The notes below the pieces were generated by a model. It was given only the letters and a program-made list of their open reading frames with translations, ran no database searches and was not told the origin of the DNA. From Alphaproteobacteria bacterium (GTDB lineage Bacteria > Pseudomonadota > Alphaproteobacteria > ATCC43930 > CGMCC-115725), in contig VAZT01000083.1 of assembly GCA_005884825.1 (NCBI GenBank), forward strand, positions 1-10,719: a stretch of 10,719 bases of DNA, read 5' to 3'. Below are positions 1 to 6,289 of this stretch, piece by piece. Each line of letters opens with the position of its first letter. Positions within the stretch are counted from its first letter, which is position 1. Both the position numbers and the translations under genes were made by a program.

Positions 1-203
1 ACTCGGTTCATCCCGGTCCAATCGATACCGACATGATCGCGTTCCGCACGCCCGAGCAGCGCGAGGAGCGGATGAAGCAGGTGCCGATGCACCGCTACGG
101 AACGCCGGAGGAGGTTGCACAGCTGGTGGCATTCCTGCTCTCCGACGAGAGCAGCTACATCACCGGGGCGGAGATCGCCATCGACGGCGCTGCATCCGCC
201 TAG
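1..203 (+). CDS. SDR family oxidoreductase, C-terminal part
   Basis: Partial gene entering from the left edge; 66 residues are visible in the frame starting at base 3, ending at TAG 201-203. It is the C-terminal end of a classical short-chain dehydrogenase/reductase, a family of NAD(P)(H)-dependent Rossmann-fold oxidoreductases. The visible signatures are the post-catalytic loop 'SVHPGPIDTDM', the helix 'RYGTPEEVAQLVAFLLSD' and the near-terminal 'SSYITGAEIAIDGA', all typical of this family. The cofactor-binding TGxxxGxG motif and the YxxxK catalytic pair would lie upstream and cannot be seen, so the substrate cannot be inferred. No downstream gene follows in the same direction for more than 2 kb, so it is probably the last gene of its unit. 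Confidence 0.93.
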   Translation, partial: SVHPGPIDTDMIAFRTPEQREERMKQVPMHRYGTPEEVAQLVAFLLSDESSYITGAEIAIDGAASA

Positions 204-539
204 CCCCCACCGGATGGGCTGCCACACGCAATTCCGCGATTTGCGCCTTAACCGGCCATTCGGGTCGGCCGTCGCAGCGACACTATCGATAGAGTATGCT
301 ACCCCGGCCCAATGGCGAGTTGCTGCGACGGTCACAAGCTCTCCGCACCTATGCCGAGAAGCGGTTTACGGCCGGTTGATGTCCGGAAAATTCAACGGCG
401 AAAGGCGTCGGCATTAGGCCAGGGTCGACGCCCAGTAGTAGACCCAGTGTCGGCGACGAGCGGCGTTATGGGCTTGTTCACGTGCGCTCCGCTTTGCGGT
501 TCCGCCGGCAACGGCGCCCGCCGCGGACTCCGCATGTCG
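204..539. other. intergenic region between convergent genes
   Basis: This 336-base gap lies between the end of the SDR gene (+) and the end of the beta-propeller gene (-), so it must hold the transcription ends of both. I see one modest hairpin at 252-268 (CCGGCC, loop attcg, GGTCGG, with one G-T pair), but no T-run follows, so a terminator call would be weak. The open frames crossing the region have no recognisable protein features. No tRNA, repeat or mobile element was recognised. Confidence 0.5.
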
Positions 540-1811
540 CTACTCCGGGCGTTCGAGGATCGTAACGCCGTAAGGATCATTGCCAACCCCGGTCACGGTA
601 GCCACCACTGCGCGAGAACGAAGGTTGATGATCCACACCGTACCGCTCGGGGGAGCGTCTGGAGGCAGTCGGGGCCCGCCGGAGACCACGACGTATTGCC
701 CGTTGGCGGTGACCGCCGTTCCTTTGGGATTGCCGGGCAGTACAGTGCCGTCGGGTTCGGGCGGGCGGATGACCGCAATGCGCGCAACCTCCGCATGAGG
801 ATCACGGGCCAGCGCCCGACCGACATCGATAATCGAGACGTTGTTCGACCGATAATTGGTCGCGATGATCGCTCGCCCGTTCGGGGTCCACGCGAGCGTG
901 AAGGGTCGCGTTTGGCCATTGGGATCGTCGGTCCCGACCTGGACCCTGGCCACCTCGGCGTTTGGCGAGCCGGTTCTCGCCAGATCCACGTCGATGATCG
1001 AGATCGTGTTCCCCTCGAAGTCGATATCGGCCCGCTCGCGGGCGGTGACGGCGATGAGTTTGCCGTTCGGGCTTGCCTGGATGCCGAAGGGGCCGGCCTG
1101 GACCGGAACACGCGGCGCGACTTCGACGACCGGTTCGCCGGCGAGCACCTTCTCGAAATCCATCACGGACACATCATTCGTGCCGGCGTTTCCCGAAAAC
1201 AGGTAGGTCTTGCCATCGCTTCCGCGGCCGAGGGCGAGGAACTCCGGGTTCGGCCAGCAACCGAACCCCGGATCGGGTGCCAAGAACGGGACCACCGGGG
1301 GCGGCGTCGGCGAGACAAACGGAACCGGGAAGTCGGGACAGGCGTGCGGCGGGTGACCAAGCGCCATCTCGATTTGTCCTCGGCGGCCTCCGGTGTTGCG
1401 GTCAATGAGACTGATGCGGTTCGAGCCGTCTTCGGTCAGCCAATTTTCCGAATGGCTCACCAATAACAACTCGGGCAGCAGCAGAAGACCCACCGCGCCG
1501 AAATAGCCGCTGTCGTAGCTTTGCTCGAGGGCGCGATCGGTGTTGTCGAATCTCGGGTTAATCATCGCCCTTACATCCATCACGGAAATGCTGCCCCGGC
1601 CGCGGTCCGGCAGAACCTTGGATCGGCTCACTATTGCATGTGGCGTGTTGTTGTTTTGAGGTCGCAATGCCGCCCGGAAGTCGATCGCGTAAATCCGCGG
1701 ATCTCTTCTCCCTGTCGCCAAGATATACGACCCTTCCGCAAGAGCGACATCAACGGCAACGACGCTCAGGAAGAGAAGGGCAAGCAAGAAACTACGAAGG
1801 GCGGTCTTCAT
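540..1811 (-). CDS. secreted YVTN-type beta-propeller repeat protein
   Basis: This 423-residue protein starts at ATG 1811-1809, with an AGAGGA Shine-Dalgarno five bases upstream (1817-1822). The first 25 or so residues form a clear Sec signal peptide: positively charged 'MKTALR', then a hydrophobic run 'FLLALLFLSVVAVDVALA' ending in an Ala-x-Ala-like cleavage site. The mature part carries repeated blades of the YVTN/lactonase-like type, each ending in a strand such as 'GSISVMDV', 'NRISLIDR', 'NDVSVMDF', 'NTISIIDVD' or 'NNVSIIDV', with intervening 'PFGIQASPNGKLIAV' and 'PFTLAWTPNGRAIIATN' segments. A proline-rich insert near residues 160-180 interrupts the propeller. Such proteins are usually periplasmic or extracellular binding or scaffold proteins. 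No catalytic residues can be assigned, so the function is unknown. It stands alone on the minus strand. Domain class is confident; role is not. Confidence 0.85.
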   Translation of the reverse strand: MKTALRSFLLALLFLSVVAVDVALAEGSYILATGRRDPRIYAIDFRAALRPQNNNTPHAIVSRSKVLPDRGRGSISVMDVRAMINPRFDNTDRALEQSYDSGYFGAVGLLLLPELLLVSHSENWLTEDGSNRISLIDRNTGGRRGQIEMALGHPPHACPDFPVPFVSPTPPPVVPFLAPDPGFGCWPNPEFLALGRGSDGKTYLFSGNAGTNDVSVMDFEKVLAGEPVVEVAPRVPVQAGPFGIQASPNGKLIAVTARERADIDFEGNTISIIDVDLARTGSPNAEVARVQVGTDDPNGQTRPFTLAWTPNGRAIIATNYRSNNVSIIDVGRALARDPHAEVARIAVIRPPEPDGTVLPGNPKGTAVTANGQYVVVSGGPRLPPDAPPSGTVWIINLRSRAVVATVTGVGNDPYGVTILERPE

Positions 1812-2253
1812 CGCATTCCTCTTTATTGAATTTGTGATTGGACCTCGCTACCGAAGACCACGAAGCCATTCTCGGCGGGTTACCCAGCCCGTGCGTGTCC
1901 GGTTTGTCAGCTTTCCGGTGGAGATCGCCGCAATAACGTATCTATTCTCCCCTGCCCGGGCTGGACAAAATCGACTTGCTGAAGGGTCGGCGTGCTGATT
2001 TGTCAGTCGCGGCAGGGTATCACAATCGGCTTTCACCCGCCATGCGGCCAAGCCATGCGAAAGCCTAAGCTCGGGGTAGGAACGCGGGTGACGGCGATCG
2101 AGACGACCGCGGCAATTGCGCCGGAGCCCGGCGGCAGGGGGCTCCTGGGCTAGGTCGAGGAAATCAGGTTCGCAGATGACTCGCCGCTGGAGGAAGCCGG
2201 ATTCGAACCCTCGGTCCCGGGGCCACGAAATCTGAGATCGCGCTCTCTTCCGG
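1812..2253. other. intergenic region upstream of the beta-propeller gene
   Basis: These 442 bases hold the start region of the beta-propeller gene at the low end and a tRNA-like repeat copy (2169-2220) at the high end. A small minus-strand frame of 67 codons spans 1848-2051, but it lacks a convincing ribosome site or recognised domain, and I do not call it. No clear -35/-10 pair could be picked by eye. I see no RNA gene. Confidence 0.4.
2169..2220 (-). repeat. tRNA T-loop-like dispersed repeat, copy A
   Basis: This stretch matches 7988-8039 without gaps at about 42 of 52 bases, including the identical 16-mer GACTCGCCGCTGGAGG, followed by GGATTCGAAC. Read on the minus strand it contains GGGTTCGAATCC, the consensus shape of a tRNA T-loop, followed by an acceptor-like stretch ending in CCAGCGG. 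It is not a functional tRNA: the five bases either side of the loop (GAGGG and CCGGC) do not form a T-stem and no cloverleaf precedes it. It looks like a degenerate tRNA-derived intergenic repeat of the kind often mistranslated as short ORFs in Rhizobiales genomes. Confidence 0.6.
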
Positions 2254-2440
2254 TCAGACCGCGGGCACTATGGCAGGCGCGAGGCCCCTGATCCGCAGCA
2301 CCAATAGCGAGGCCAACAGGCAAGCGAGGCCGCTCGTCATAGAAGGAGGTAATCTCCGCTGAAGCTGCGCACCGCGCCGGCGCCAATCCCGGCGAGCGCG
2401 CCGCCCATCTGATGGGCGGCAAAGATCCAGGAGATGATAC
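2254..2440 (-). pseudogene. MFS transporter C-terminal remnant, frameshifted
   Basis: Read on the minus strand, 2440 to 2340 gives a run containing 'DETRRIISWIFAAHQMGG' and then 'ALAGIGAGAVRSFSGDYLL', and it stops at TGA 2339-2337. The reading continues one frame over from 2337 to 2254 as 'SGLACLLASLLVLRIRGLAP' and stops at TGA. Together these resemble the last two transmembrane helices of a major facilitator superfamily transporter: an amphipathic helix with the HQxGG motif, then a final hydrophobic helix with a basic end. The preceding ten helices are absent; upstream in frame another TGA appears soon and the XRE gene follows. It is therefore a decayed 3' fragment. The frame change sits near 2340. 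Family assignment is from memory of MFS C-termini, not from a search. Confidence 0.65.
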
Positions 2441-2526
2441 GGCGTGTCTCGTCCGGAATTAACCGGCCCTTACCGTCGTTGGCGGATATGGATCAGGCGA
2501 CGATCCGCTGGTCGAGGCGCTTACAC

Positions 2527-2532
2527 AGGTGA
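2527..2532 (+). promoter_or_regulatory. Shine-Dalgarno of the XRE regulator, sets start
   Basis: AGGTGA lies five bases before ATG 2538 and overlaps the upstream in-frame GTG at 2529. A start at GTG would leave no ribosome site, so ATG 2538 is the better start. Confidence 0.6.
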
Positions 2533-2537
2533 AGAGC

Positions 2538-2909
2538 ATGGCGAAAGCGAAGAGAGGGCGGTCAACCGTCGCGATCGACGACCATGTCGGCAGGCGTATC
2601 CGCGAACGCCGCATCATGCTGGGTCTGACCCAGCAGCAACTCGCCGAAATGATCGGGGTAACCTATCAGCAAGCTCACAAATATGAGCGTGGCATCAATC
2701 GCGTTTCGGCTGGAAGACTATTTGAGATCGCCCGCGCGTTGAGCACGCCGATCACCTATTTTTACGACGGTATCGGGGATGAAGGTCCGCGGCTGATCAC
2801 GCTCCACCAGCGTATGCAGCTCGAGATCGCCCGCAATTTTGCCGAGATCAGGAACGAGAAGCATCAAGATGCAGTTAGCCAGCTCGCCCGGGCATTGGCG
2901 AGCAGGTAA
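2538..2909 (+). CDS. XRE-family helix-turn-helix transcriptional regulator
   Basis: This small DNA-binding protein has 123 residues when started at ATG 2538, where AGGTGA is correctly spaced; an in-frame GTG at 2529 would add three residues. The N-terminus is basic ('MAKAKRGR'). Residues 16-61 form a Cro/CI-type helix-turn-helix: 'VGRRIRERRIMLGLT', then the recognition region 'QQQLAEMIGVTYQQAHKYERG' split by the turn, then 'SAGRLFEIARALSTPITYFY', which closes the five-helix domain. The remaining 45 or so residues form a mostly helical tail that may serve in dimerisation. This arrangement is a common single-domain regulator in Rhizobiales, often with several paralogues per genome. No toxin or phage gene lies beside it, so an antitoxin or phage-repressor role is not supported. 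Its targets cannot be read from the sequence. Confidence 0.9.
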   Translation: MAKAKRGRSTVAIDDHVGRRIRERRIMLGLTQQQLAEMIGVTYQQAHKYERGINRVSAGRLFEIARALSTPITYFYDGIGDEGPRLITLHQRMQLEIARNFAEIRNEKHQDAVSQLARALASR

Positions 2910-3275
2910 TGAAGTCCTAGGCCCGACGCACAACGATCTGTAGCTTTTGACGAGCAGCCGCCAGACGGGGCCTTGTCTTCGCTCCTGAGCCGCCGGAAGA
3001 AGAACCCATCGACATCTCTCGCGGCCGGCCCTTGGCCTCCCTTGGCCAGCCCGCTGATGTGGTTGCGCCAGGAGCCGCCGGTCGCCACGGGGACATCCGA
3101 TAGAGTTCCAGCGCGCGAGTTCATAGACGATGCGGCCTTATACCGAATTTTTTAACCAGAGCGGCTGTGGTACAGATACGTATCGCGAACAGGCTGGAGG
3201 GGATCGATAGTCGCGGATGAAGTCCGACTTCCATGCCGCCGTGGGCCTGTAGAAATAGAATCCTTTGAGAACCGC
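2910..3275. other. intergenic region before the methyltransferase
   Basis: These 366 bases separate the XRE gene from the methyltransferase. They include a perfect ten-base palindrome GATACGTATC at 3175-3184 and an AT-rich patch GAATTTTTTAA at 3145-3155. The methyltransferase frame is open back to TAA 3153-3155, but no ATG, GTG or TTG lies in that extension, so it is unlikely to be translated. A minus-strand frame over 2864-3124 was examined and not assigned. Any promoter for the three-gene block downstream should lie here. Confidence 0.4.
3175..3184. promoter_or_regulatory. GATACGTATC palindrome, possible operator
   Basis: This perfect ten-base inverted repeat lies 91 bases before the methyltransferase start, 20 bases past an AT-rich patch. 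Position and symmetry would suit a regulator site, but one ten-base palindrome can occur by chance and no known operator matches it. Confidence 0.2.
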
Positions 3276-3863
3276 ATGATTGTCGGCTTTTTCCCGGCAA
3301 CAACAATGCCTGATGCCGATTGGTGGCGAGCGTTGTGGCCTGATCCCGTAACGGTTCTTGTCGAAATGGGCGTGCGGCACGGCATGGTCGTGGTTGATCT
3401 GTGTTGCGGAGATGGGCTGTTCACGGCGCCGCTCGCCCGCATCGTGGATGGCGTCTACGCCATCGACATCGACCCTGCTATGCTGGATCGCGCGCGGGCG
3501 CTTGTTGCTGCAGCTGGTTCGACCAATTGCCATTTTGTCGTGGCGGACGCTATGACTTTCGATGCGGTCGTGCCGGAGCCGGTCGATTATGTTTTCCTCG
3601 CAAATACCTTGCACGGCGTCCCGGATCAGCTGGGCTTGGCGCGAACCGTCGTTGCAATCCTCAAACCGGAAGGGCAATTCGGGGTCGTCAATTGGCATCG
3701 TCGTCCTCGTGAGGAAACGCTGGTCTTCGGGCAGCCTCGCGGACCGAGGACAGAGATGCGGATGGAAGCCCGCGATGTCGCGGTGATCGTTGAACCCGCC
3801 GGTCTCTCGCCGAACCGAAATGTCGAATTTCCGCCTTACCACTATCGGGCGATGTTCCGCTAA
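3276..3863 (+). CDS. class I SAM-dependent methyltransferase
   Basis: This is a 195-residue protein from ATG 3276; an ATG at 3306 (residue 11, 'MPDADWWRALWPDP') is a credible alternative, and neither has a strong Shine-Dalgarno. Motif I of the Rossmann-like SAM fold is clear at residues 38-47, 'VVVDLCCGDG', followed by 'VYAIDIDPAMLDRA' with the acidic residue D64 that normally holds the ribose hydroxyls, then 'FVVADAMTF' and 'VDYVFLANTLHGVPD' (motif IV region) and 'ILKPEGQFGVVNWH' (post-motif). The C-terminus 'VEFPPYHYRAMFR' appears complete. The substrate is not evident; the length fits small-molecule methyltransferases with only the core fold. The gene ends 45 bases before the SBP56-type gene on the same strand, so co-transcription is likely and suggests a role with methylated sulfur or selenium compounds. 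That link is inference. Confidence 0.87.
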   Translation: MIVGFFPATTMPDADWWRALWPDPVTVLVEMGVRHGMVVVDLCCGDGLFTAPLARIVDGVYAIDIDPAMLDRARALVAAAGSTNCHFVVADAMTFDAVVPEPVDYVFLANTLHGVPDQLGLARTVVAILKPEGQFGVVNWHRRPREETLVFGQPRGPRTEMRMEARDVAVIVEPAGLSPNRNVEFPPYHYRAMFR

Positions 3864-3908
3864 CGGCGAGGGAATGAGTGACGGCTTACACAACAGCGAG
3901 GCATTCAG

Positions 3909-5306
3909 ATGATGATGAGGCCTGATCCGACCTTCCACGCATCGCCGAAGCTTGCTATGGAAGCTGCGCCGGAGAACTTCGCTTATACTTTGCTGCTGAG
4001 CCCGGACTTTTCGCAGCCCGACGCGCTCGCAGTGATCGACGTGAAACCCGGCTCGCCGACCTTCAGTCAGGTCGTCCACACGGTGACGATGCCGTACAAG
4101 GGTGACGAGTTCCACCATTTCGGCTGGAATGCCTGCTCGTCGGCATTGTCGCCGCTCACCGGCCACGCGTTCCTCGAGCGGCGCTACCTGATCATCCCCG
4201 GAATCCGGTCCTCGCGCCTTTATGTCGTGGATACGAAGCCCGATCCCACCAAGGCGAAAATTCACAAGATCATCGAGCCCGAGGAGGTCTTGAAAAAGAC
4301 CGGCTACTCGCGGCCTCACACGGTCCATTGCGGCCCCGAAGGCATCTACGTCAGCACGCTCGGCGGCGGCAAGGATGGCACCGACGGGCCGCCGGGCATC
4401 TTTATCATGGACTGCGAGACGTTCGATATCCTGGGCCGCTGGGAGATCGACCGCGGACCCCAAAACCTCCACTATGACTTCTGGTGGAACCTGCCGCGCG
4501 ACTACATGGTGACGAGCGAGTGGGGGCTGCCGCCGCAATACGAGAACGGGGTCGTGCCGGAGGATCTGCTCGCGAACAAGTATGGCCATCGGATCCACTT
4601 CTGGGACCTCCGCGCCCGCCGCAACATCCAGACGATCGATCTCGGAGCCAACCACCAGATGGCGCTCGAGGTGCGGCCCGCGCACGATCCCGTTCGCGAA
4701 TACGGGTTCCTGGGCGTTGTGGTCGACTCCACGAACCTCGAAGGCTCGATCTGGACCTGGTGGCGCGAAGGCGGCAAGTTCCACATCGAGAAGACGGCTA
4801 CGATCCCGCCCGAACCGGCGTCCAAGGACCAGCTCCCACCGCTCCTGCAGGGGTTTGGCGCAGTGCCGCCGCTGGTGACCGACATCGACCTCTCAATGGA
4901 TGACCGGTTTCTCTACGTCGCCTGCTGGGGAACCGGCGAGATGCGTCAGTACGACGTCACCGACCCGAGGAAGCCGAAGCTCGCGGGCTCCGTCCACGTC
5001 GGCGGCATCGCTCGCCGAACGCCGCACCCGAGCGGCAAGGTGTATGCGGGCGGCCCGCAGATGGTCGAGATCAGCCGTGACGGTAAGCGGGTCTACTGGA
5101 CCAATTCGCTCTACTCGACGTGGGACAACCAGTTTTATCCCGACGGAGTGCGGGGCGCTGAGGTTATGGCCAATGCGAGTCCGAGCGGCGGCATCGAGTT
5201 AGCAAAGGACTACTGGGTGAGCTTCCCCGACGGATACCGGGCACACCAAATCCGGCTCGAGGGCGGCGATTGCTCGACGGATTCGTTCTGCTATCCGTCG
5301 GTTTGA
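3909..5306 (+). CDS. SBP56 family protein (methanethiol oxidase-like)
   Basis: This complete 465-residue member of the selenium-binding protein 56 family starts at ATG 3909 (three ATGs in a row; AGCGAGG is seven bases upstream). Family landmarks are easy to see: 'DEFHHFGWNACSS' at residues 66-78, where Cys76 aligns with the selenium-binding cysteine of human SELENBP1; 'LIIPGIRSSRLYVVD'; 'RPHTVHCGPEGIYVSTLG' from residue 135; 'YDFWWNLPRDYMVTSEWG'; 'DDRFLYVACWGTGEMRQYD'; 'AGGPQMVEISRDGKRVYW'; and the terminal 'RLEGGDCSTDSFC'. Known family members oxidise methanethiol to formaldehyde, hydrogen peroxide and sulfide, and the bacterial enzyme MtoX uses copper. Unlike the reported periplasmic Hyphomicrobium enzyme, no signal peptide is visible here, so a cytoplasmic location is likely. 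No Sco1/SenC gene is adjacent. Family is certain; the enzymatic activity is inferred. Confidence 0.96.
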   Translation: MMMRPDPTFHASPKLAMEAAPENFAYTLLLSPDFSQPDALAVIDVKPGSPTFSQVVHTVTMPYKGDEFHHFGWNACSSALSPLTGHAFLERRYLIIPGIRSSRLYVVDTKPDPTKAKIHKIIEPEEVLKKTGYSRPHTVHCGPEGIYVSTLGGGKDGTDGPPGIFIMDCETFDILGRWEIDRGPQNLHYDFWWNLPRDYMVTSEWGLPPQYENGVVPEDLLANKYGHRIHFWDLRARRNIQTIDLGANHQMALEVRPAHDPVREYGFLGVVVDSTNLEGSIWTWWREGGKFHIEKTATIPPEPASKDQLPPLLQGFGAVPPLVTDIDLSMDDRFLYVACWGTGEMRQYDVTDPRKPKLAGSVHVGGIARRTPHPSGKVYAGGPQMVEISRDGKRVYWTNSLYSTWDNQFYPDGVRGAEVMANASPSGGIELAKDYWVSFPDGYRAHQIRLEGGDCSTDSFCYPSV

Positions 5307-5314
5307 ACGGGACG

Positions 5315-5334
5315 GGACTGGACTGAACTGAACT
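5315..5334 (+). repeat. four tandem pentamers before the membrane-protein start
   Basis: The short gap between the SBP56 stop and the next ATG is built of GGACT, GGACT, GAACT and GAACT followed by GG, and it replaces a normal Shine-Dalgarno. Unit gain or loss would alter the spacing of any ribosome site; four imperfect units are too few to argue for phase variation. Confidence 0.6.
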
Positions 5335-5336
5335 GG

Positions 5337-5993
5337 ATGCCTGCTGCACTCTGGCTGGCTGTCGTCGCGAGCGGCCTCTATCACGGAGTGAACCCGGGGA
5401 TGGGATGGCCGCTCGCCGTCTCCGCCGGGCTGATGGAAAGGAGCTCGCGCGCCCTCCTGGCAGCACTTTGGCCGCTGACGCTCGGCCATCTGCTGGCAAT
5501 GCTCGTGGTGATCCTTCCCTTCTCTCTGCTGGTCGCCCTCGTCCAATGGCACCGACAGATCCAGATCGGTGCGAGCCTCCTGGTCATTGGGTTCGGTATC
5601 TTCCGGTTCGTCAAACGGCGTCATCCGCGAGTGTTGGCGCGGATACGACCGACGCAATTGGGGCTCTGGTCTTTTGCCGTAGCGATCGCGCATGGCGCGG
5701 GACTGATGCTGGTACCGATCTATCTTGGTCTCTGCCGCGCCGCTGACCTCAACAGCGGCCATGAGGCGACAGCCGACCTCATCAATGCCGACCTCGGCAT
5801 GGCCGCCCTGGTTTCCGTCGTCCACTCTGTCACGATGATCGCAGCCGGCGGCATCTTGGCCTGGTTGGTCTACCGATACCTGGGTCTCAAGTTCGTGTGC
5901 CGGAGTTGGTTCAATCTGGATGCGACTTGGGCCTTCAGCCTCATATTGGTGGGCGCTATCTCGCTTATGGTCAGCTTGGCGAGCCGTCATTGA
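5337..5993 (+). CDS. six-helix membrane protein with paired histidines
   Basis: This 218-residue integral membrane protein starts at ATG 5337, 30 bases after the SBP56 stop and in the same frame, so it is probably translated by coupling or reinitiation; no good Shine-Dalgarno is present. About six hydrophobic segments are seen near residues 3-30, 39-69, 75-92, 108-132, 155-182 and 196-215. The first helix holds 'GLYHGVNPGMGW' (H16) and the second 'GHLLAM' (H51); the fourth holds 'AHGAGL' (H119) and the fifth 'VVHSVT' (H163). The H-G / G-H / A-H-G / V-H-S pattern suggests two related three-helix halves, as in the LysE/RcnA/UreH/CcdA group of metal, thiol or small-solute transporters. This likeness is from motif shape only. 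Adjacent genes suggest export or import tied to the SBP56 product or its metal. I do not recognise a named family. Confidence 0.8.
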   Translation: MPAALWLAVVASGLYHGVNPGMGWPLAVSAGLMERSSRALLAALWPLTLGHLLAMLVVILPFSLLVALVQWHRQIQIGASLLVIGFGIFRFVKRRHPRVLARIRPTQLGLWSFAVAIAHGAGLMLVPIYLGLCRAADLNSGHEATADLINADLGMAALVSVVHSVTMIAAGGILAWLVYRYLGLKFVCRSWFNLDATWAFSLILVGAISLMVSLASRH

Positions 5994-6289
5994 GCTGCCT
6001 CGCGGTGCCGAGTTCCGGGGAGCTTTACCGGTAGTTAAAAGCGGTCATTTGCCGGTCGACAGGCAGAGGGGTAGGTTCGTCTCATCATCCAGCGAATCAG
6101 GTCGATGAAGTTCAAGAACAGCGAGTGCTCAGCGCCGAGCGCCGACTGACTCAGCCACGAGCGCGGCAACTAGGTCCGCGAAAGGAGTCAGCCACCAGGG
6201 CGCTGAAACAGGAGGACGCACGCTATCTGCGCGAGCACGGTCCCTCTGATGCGCTATTCCGTGGCCACTGTAACCTCCTTGGTGACAGA
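5994..6289. other. intergenic region between convergent units
   Basis: These 296 bases separate the ends of the membrane-protein gene (+) and the DUF2182 gene (-). They contain TCAGCCAC twice in direct orientation (6151-6158 and 6188-6195), flanked by the inverted pair CAGCGCC (6130-6136) and GGCGCTG (6199-6205). Near the DUF2182 end lies a strong minus-strand ribosome site (6274-6280). A short minus-strand frame here reads 'SLFLNFIDLIRWMMR', a hydrophobic stretch that could be the end of a decayed membrane protein. No terminator with a T-run was found. Confidence 0.4.
6274..6280 (-). promoter_or_regulatory. strong Shine-Dalgarno before a four-codon frame
   Basis: On the minus strand AAGGAGG lies five bases before GTG 6268-6266, an ideal spacing. 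The frame reads GTG GCC ACG GAA TAG, so it ends after four codons. It sits only about ten bases past the DUF2182 stop, where a third operon gene would start. It is either the start of a gene lost by mutation or a leader-like remnant. Confidence 0.45.

Noticed and set aside
252..268. Hairpin after the SDR gene as terminator
   Set aside because: Short stem with a G-T pair and no following T-run; not enough for a terminator call.
312..1466. Long + strand open frame of 384 codons
   Set aside because: It is antisense to the beta-propeller gene, whose signal peptide and blade repeats are convincing; the product is Arg/Gly/Asp rich without domains.
1848..2051. 67-codon minus-strand frame upstream of the beta-propeller gene
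   Set aside because: No convincing ribosome site, domain or neighbour supports it; left as intergenic.
2180..2290. Possible tRNA gene on the minus strand
   Set aside because: GGGTTCGAATCC is present but the T-stem has mismatches and no acceptor, D or anticodon arm can be formed.
2150..2422. 90-codon minus-strand frame
   Set aside because: It runs through the repeat and the wrong frame of the MFS remnant; its peptide is of the known spurious repeat-derived type.
2864..3124. Minus-strand frame with a start vaguely like a transposase N-terminus ('NHISGLAKGGQG')
   Set aside because: The likeness is a dozen residues only, with no continuing domain and no terminal inverted repeats.
3138..4784. 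Long minus-strand open frame of 548 codons opposite the SBP56 and methyltransferase genes
   Set aside because: It is antisense to two clearly conserved genes, has no protein-family signature and crosses the gap between them; it reflects high-GC codon use.
5304..5306. TGA of the selenium-binding family gene read as selenocysteine, giving a fusion to the membrane protein
   Set aside because: The protein ends at the family's normal C-terminus, and the bases after TGA are simple pentamers without an evident SECIS-like hairpin.
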